DNA of 64,000 bases from contig NZ_JAJIRT010000003.1 in the NCBI RefSeq assembly GCF_025717675.1, positions 310,001-374,000 of the forward strand, in the 5' to 3' direction. A model generated the notes under the pieces. It saw nothing but the letters and a program-made list of their open reading frames with translations, was not told the origin of the DNA and did no database searches. The stretch is from Paucibacter sp. DJ2R-2 (lineage in GTDB: Bacteria > Pseudomonadota > Gammaproteobacteria > Burkholderiales > Burkholderiaceae_C). A program made the position numbers and the translations under genes. Of the stretch, positions 61,682 through 64,000 are shown piece after piece. Each line of letters begins with the position of its first letter. Within the stretch, counting starts at the first letter, position 1.

Positions 61682-62494
61682 ATGAAACTCACACACCACT
61701 TCAACGGGCTGATGGCCTTGATCCTGTGCAGCGCAGGCTACGCACAAGCCCAGCCTCCGGCCCCCGCACCGGACGGTCAGACCATGCGTTGGGGCGCAGC
61801 CCTCATCAGCCTGCCCAAGTACCCCGGTGCTGATCGCCAGCAGCTGTTCGCCGCGCCCTTGATCGAGGCGCGCTTCGGCGAGCATTTCTTTGCCAGCACT
61901 CTGCAAGGATTGGGCGCCGACTGGCGGCCAGCAGAGGGCCTGAGCCTCAGTGCCGCCTTGGTGCTGGACAGCCATTGGCGGCGCCGCAAGGACCTGCCCG
62001 CCGCCTGGGCCAGCCTGGATGAAGTCAAGTTCGCGCCGACCCTGCGTTTGGCAGCGCAGTGGCAGGTCGAGCGGTTCAACGTGGAGCTCAGCAGCAGCTC
62101 TCGCCTGGGGACGCTGAGCCGCGGCGCGGCTGGCAGCAAGAACAAGAAGGGTGGGCACAGTGTGCAGCTCGATGCCAGCTATGGCTTGTTGGCCACGCCT
62201 GGCCTGGCCTTGGCCGCCGGCGTCAGCGTCGAGGCCATGGATGCCCGCCTGGGCCAGGCCTTGTTCGGCGTCGATGCGAGCCAGGCTGCCAGCAGCAAGC
62301 TGCGCGTGCACAGCGTCCGTGCAGGAGTGGCCAGCGCCGGCGTCTTTGCTCAAGCTCAGGTGCCGCTGGACAGGGATTGGAACTTCAGCGCCCGCATGGG
62401 CTTGCAGAGCTTGCGCGGCGATGCCGGCAACAGCCCCTTGGTTCAGAAGCGCCGCCAGCCAACGCTGGCGATGAGCTTCAGCCGCGCTTTCTGA
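61682..62494 (+). CDS. MipA/OmpV family outer-membrane protein
   Basis: A 270-residue beta-barrel protein. The chosen ATG gives a signal peptide 'MKLTHHFNGLMALILCSAGY' cut after 'AQAQ'; in-frame ATGs at 61637 and 61661 precede it. The mature part opens with the family pattern 'WGAALISLPKYPGADRQQLFAAPLIEARFGEHFFAST' and continues with 'LGADWRPAEGLSLSAALVLD' and amphipathic strands to a C-terminal 'PTLAMSFSRAF', whose final Phe is the barrel-assembly signal. E. coli MipA scaffolds a transglycosylase and PBP1B; the wider family is often controlled by OmpR-type systems. The QseBC-like pair and the repeats upstream fit that. Confidence 0.85.
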   Translation: MKLTHHFNGLMALILCSAGYAQAQPPAPAPDGQTMRWGAALISLPKYPGADRQQLFAAPLIEARFGEHFFASTLQGLGADWRPAEGLSLSAALVLDSHWRRRKDLPAAWASLDEVKFAPTLRLAAQWQVERFNVELSSSSRLGTLSRGAAGSKNKKGGHSVQLDASYGLLATPGLALAAGVSVEAMDARLGQALFGVDASQAASSKLRVHSVRAGVASAGVFAQAQVPLDRDWNFSARMGLQSLRGDAGNSPLVQKRRQPTLAMSFSRAF

Positions 62495-62503
62495 GCCCGG
62501 TGC

Positions 62504-63478
62504 TCAGGGCAAGGCCTGACCCCGCGCACAGACAAACAGCCGGTACCAATCCTCGCGGCTGAGTTGCACCTGAGTCGCGGCACCGCAGGCCCGGATGCGT
62601 TCGGGCTGGCTGCTGCCGATCACGGGCTGGATGCCGGCCGGGTGCCTCAGCAGCCAGGCCAAGACGATGCTTTCGGGTGCCACCTGGTGCTGGTTGGCCA
62701 GTTCGCGCACCAGGGCGGTGCCGGCCTGAGCGATGCGATCGTCGGCCGCTGCCGCGCCACTGAAGCGGCCTTGGGCGAGCGGGCTCCAGGCTTGCAGCTG
62801 CACGCCCTCGGCCTGGCAATGCTGCAAGGTGCCGGCCCAGGGCAGGGCGGCGCCACTTTGGCCATCATTGAAGCTGGCATCCTGGGCCAGCCAGTCCAGC
62901 TTGCCCAGGCTCATTTCCAGCTGGTTGGCGACCAGAGGCTGGTCCAGCGCCCTTTGCAGCCAGCGCATCTGGCTGGTCTGCATATTCGAAACGCCGAAGT
63001 GGCGCACCTGGCCGCGGCTCTGCAGCAGGCGAAAGGCCTCGGCAATTTCCTCGGGCTCCATCAGCGGGTCCGGCCGGTGCAAGAGCAGCAAGTCGAGGTA
63101 CTCGGTGCCCAGCCTCTCCAGGCTGGCTTGCACCGAGGCGATGATGTGCTCGGCCGACAGGTCATAACGCCCTGGCCCCGCGTCATCGGCAAAGCGGATA
63201 CCGCATTTGCTCTGCAGGATGATGCCGTCACGCAGAGAAGGCTGGCGGCGCAGCAGGGCGCCGAAACAGCGCTCGGCCCGGCCGCGTTTGTAGATGTCGG
63301 CATGGTCGAAGACGGTGATGCCGATGGACTGTGCCGCTTCCAGCGCCGCATGGGCTTGGGCGATGTCGGCCTCGCCGATGTCCTGGGCGTCCCAGGGGCC
63401 GCCCAAGCTCATGCAGCCCAGGACCAGGCGGCTGCTGCCGGGCAGAAAATGGTTCAGCGGTAGAGGCGTGGGCGTCAT
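62504..63478 (-). CDS. aldo/keto reductase (YdhF-like)
   Basis: A 324-residue NADPH-dependent oxidoreductase. 'RLVLGCMSLGGPWDAQD' opens the barrel. The catalytic tetrad is visible as Asp-Tyr in 'GITVFDHADIYKRGRAERCFG' (Asp and Tyr four residues apart), Lys in 'IILQSKCGIRF' and His in 'YLDLLLLHRPDPLMEPEEIAEAF'. 'VRHFGVSNMQTSQMRWLQ' and 'AWSPLAQGRFSG' follow, and 'IQPVIGSSQPERIRAC' forms the cofactor phosphate site. The wording is closest to E. coli YdhF. The physiological substrate is unknown. It stops 10 bp from the convergent MipA/OmpV gene. Confidence 0.92.
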   Translation of the reverse strand: MTPTPLPLNHFLPGSSRLVLGCMSLGGPWDAQDIGEADIAQAHAALEAAQSIGITVFDHADIYKRGRAERCFGALLRRQPSLRDGIILQSKCGIRFADDAGPGRYDLSAEHIIASVQASLERLGTEYLDLLLLHRPDPLMEPEEIAEAFRLLQSRGQVRHFGVSNMQTSQMRWLQRALDQPLVANQLEMSLGKLDWLAQDASFNDGQSGAALPWAGTLQHCQAEGVQLQAWSPLAQGRFSGAAAADDRIAQAGTALVRELANQHQVAPESIVLAWLLRHPAGIQPVIGSSQPERIRACGAATQVQLSREDWYRLFVCARGQALP

Positions 63479-63559
63479 GGTTCAGCGATGCGATGCGATG
63501 CGGGGTGGAGTGAGCCGCTGACTGTAAGGAAGCCGGGCGCAGGAACGGTCAGGATGGAA

Positions 63560-64000
63560 TCAGCTGCGATTCAGGATCTTGGGCACCGCATTGGGCCGCA
63601 GGCGGAAGGCGTCCGGCATGCCCGAGCCCAGCAGCGGGCGCAGATAGAGGCGGAAGGCGTCGGTGATGTTGGTGCCGCAGGGGCTGATGAATTCGTCTTC
63701 CATCACCCGGGTCTTGCCGGCCACATCGGCCAGGGGCAGCAGCTCGTAGTCCACCGAGTAGGTGCCGCTGCGCTTGATGGCCACCGAACCCGAAGTTCGC
63801 CCGCCGGCGCCGTGGAAGGCGAACTGCACGGCCTTCTCGCCGACTTCGCGCGCTTCGCGCTGGTCCACGTCCGAGACGCAGCCGATGAAGCTGCGCTGCA
63901 GATAGCCGAAGGTATCGCCGCGCACGCGCTTGATGCCCAGCCGGCTCTTGATCTCCTCACACAGCAGATCGGCCAGGGCGCCATTGCCCGAGAGCTGCAC
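63560..64000 (-). CDS. 6-phosphofructokinase (probably pyrophosphate-dependent), C-terminal part
   Basis: The frame is open at the window end, so only the last 147 or so codons are present. The sequence 'LCEEIKSRLGIKRVRGDTFGYLQRSFIGCVSDVDQREAREVGEKAVQFA' matches the C-terminal half of PfkA-family enzymes, in which Asp-Thr-Phe-Gly-Tyr-x-Gln-Arg contacts fructose 6-phosphate. The long C-terminal tail ending 'GSGMPDAFRLRPNAVPKIL' is the type seen in proteobacterial pyrophosphate-dependent forms. The ATP/PPi-discriminating residues lie outside the window, so the phosphoryl donor is inferred. Confidence 0.85.
   Translation of the reverse strand: MQLSGNGALADLLCEEIKSRLGIKRVRGDTFGYLQRSFIGCVSDVDQREAREVGEKAVQFAFHGAGGRTSGSVAIKRSGTYSVDYELLPLADVAGKTRVMEDEFISPCGTNITDAFRLYLRPLLGSGMPDAFRLRPNAVPKILNRS

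Noticed and set aside
63482-63500. A short run of GCGAT repeats before the aldo/keto reductase gene.
   Set aside because: Only about three units; too short to call a repeat feature and without evident function.

Overview
This window is high-GC chromosomal DNA with tightly packed genes. The content fits a free-living, aerobic, proteolytic betaproteobacterium of the Burkholderiales, in the Roseateles/Rubrivivax/Leptothrix neighbourhood. That placement is inferred from gene content (PEP-CTERM proteins, TIGR03118, argH next to a LytTR pair, a liu cluster with a TetR regulator) and from the GC-rich hairpin repeat inside bioA, a type common in that group; no marker gene fixes the genus. I see no rRNA, tRNA, CRISPR array, transposase, phage gene or plasmid origin.

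Layout. 1-3.6 kb: end of an RND efflux operon (adaptor, permease). 3.9-6.0 kb: membrane LytTR regulator followed by an S41 protease. 6.2-10.7 kb: orphan peptide-binding protein, dcd, two small unknown genes, then a Fur/Zur-type repressor divergent from a DUF1826 gene with a palindrome between them. 10.9-15.4 kb: tandem pair of S46 dipeptidyl-peptidases. 15.4-20.8 kb: alpha-hydroxy-acid dehydrogenase, DUF454 protein, TPR-GAF histidine kinase, dinB. 21-25.4 kb: MacA-like adaptor, ATPase and two permeases. 25.4-30 kb: hemerythrin, two exported proteins, and an OmpR-type two-component pair. 30-35 kb: argH divergent from an AlgZ/AlgR-like pair and an unknown anchored protein. 35-40 kb: exported M28 aminopeptidase divergent from a large TonB-dependent receptor. 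40.4-54.5 kb: TetR regulator and a long collinear leucine-degradation run (methylcrotonyl-CoA carboxylase beta, hydrolase, hydratase, then bioA-bioF-bioD-bioB, a putative metallopeptidase, methylcrotonyl-CoA carboxylase alpha and HMG-CoA lyase). 54.6-57.6 kb: two PEP-CTERM proteins. 57.6-62.5 kb: dienelactone-hydrolase-like protein and a QseBC/PmrAB-like two-component pair facing a GIN-domain protein and a MipA/OmpV protein. 62.5-64 kb: aldo/keto reductase and the 3' end of a phosphofructokinase gene.

How it fits together. Secreted or periplasmic S46, M28 and S41 peptidases, a TonB receptor and a peptide-binding protein suggest growth on protein. Leucine from peptides would be degraded by the liu enzymes, and the biotin that methylcrotonyl-CoA carboxylase needs is encoded inside the same run. 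The TetR-liu intergenic region carries two copies of a 15-bp palindrome exactly 100 bp apart, a likely autoregulatory and operon operator. Two OmpR-family pairs lie beside promoters carrying the same TTCAT-type box repeated every 11 bp, pointing to related regulons.

The most unusual structures are non-coding: an inverted pair of about 155-bp MITE-like elements 50 kb apart, a 208-bp double-hairpin palindrome upstream of the TetR gene, and a REP-like hairpin inserted in frame in bioA.
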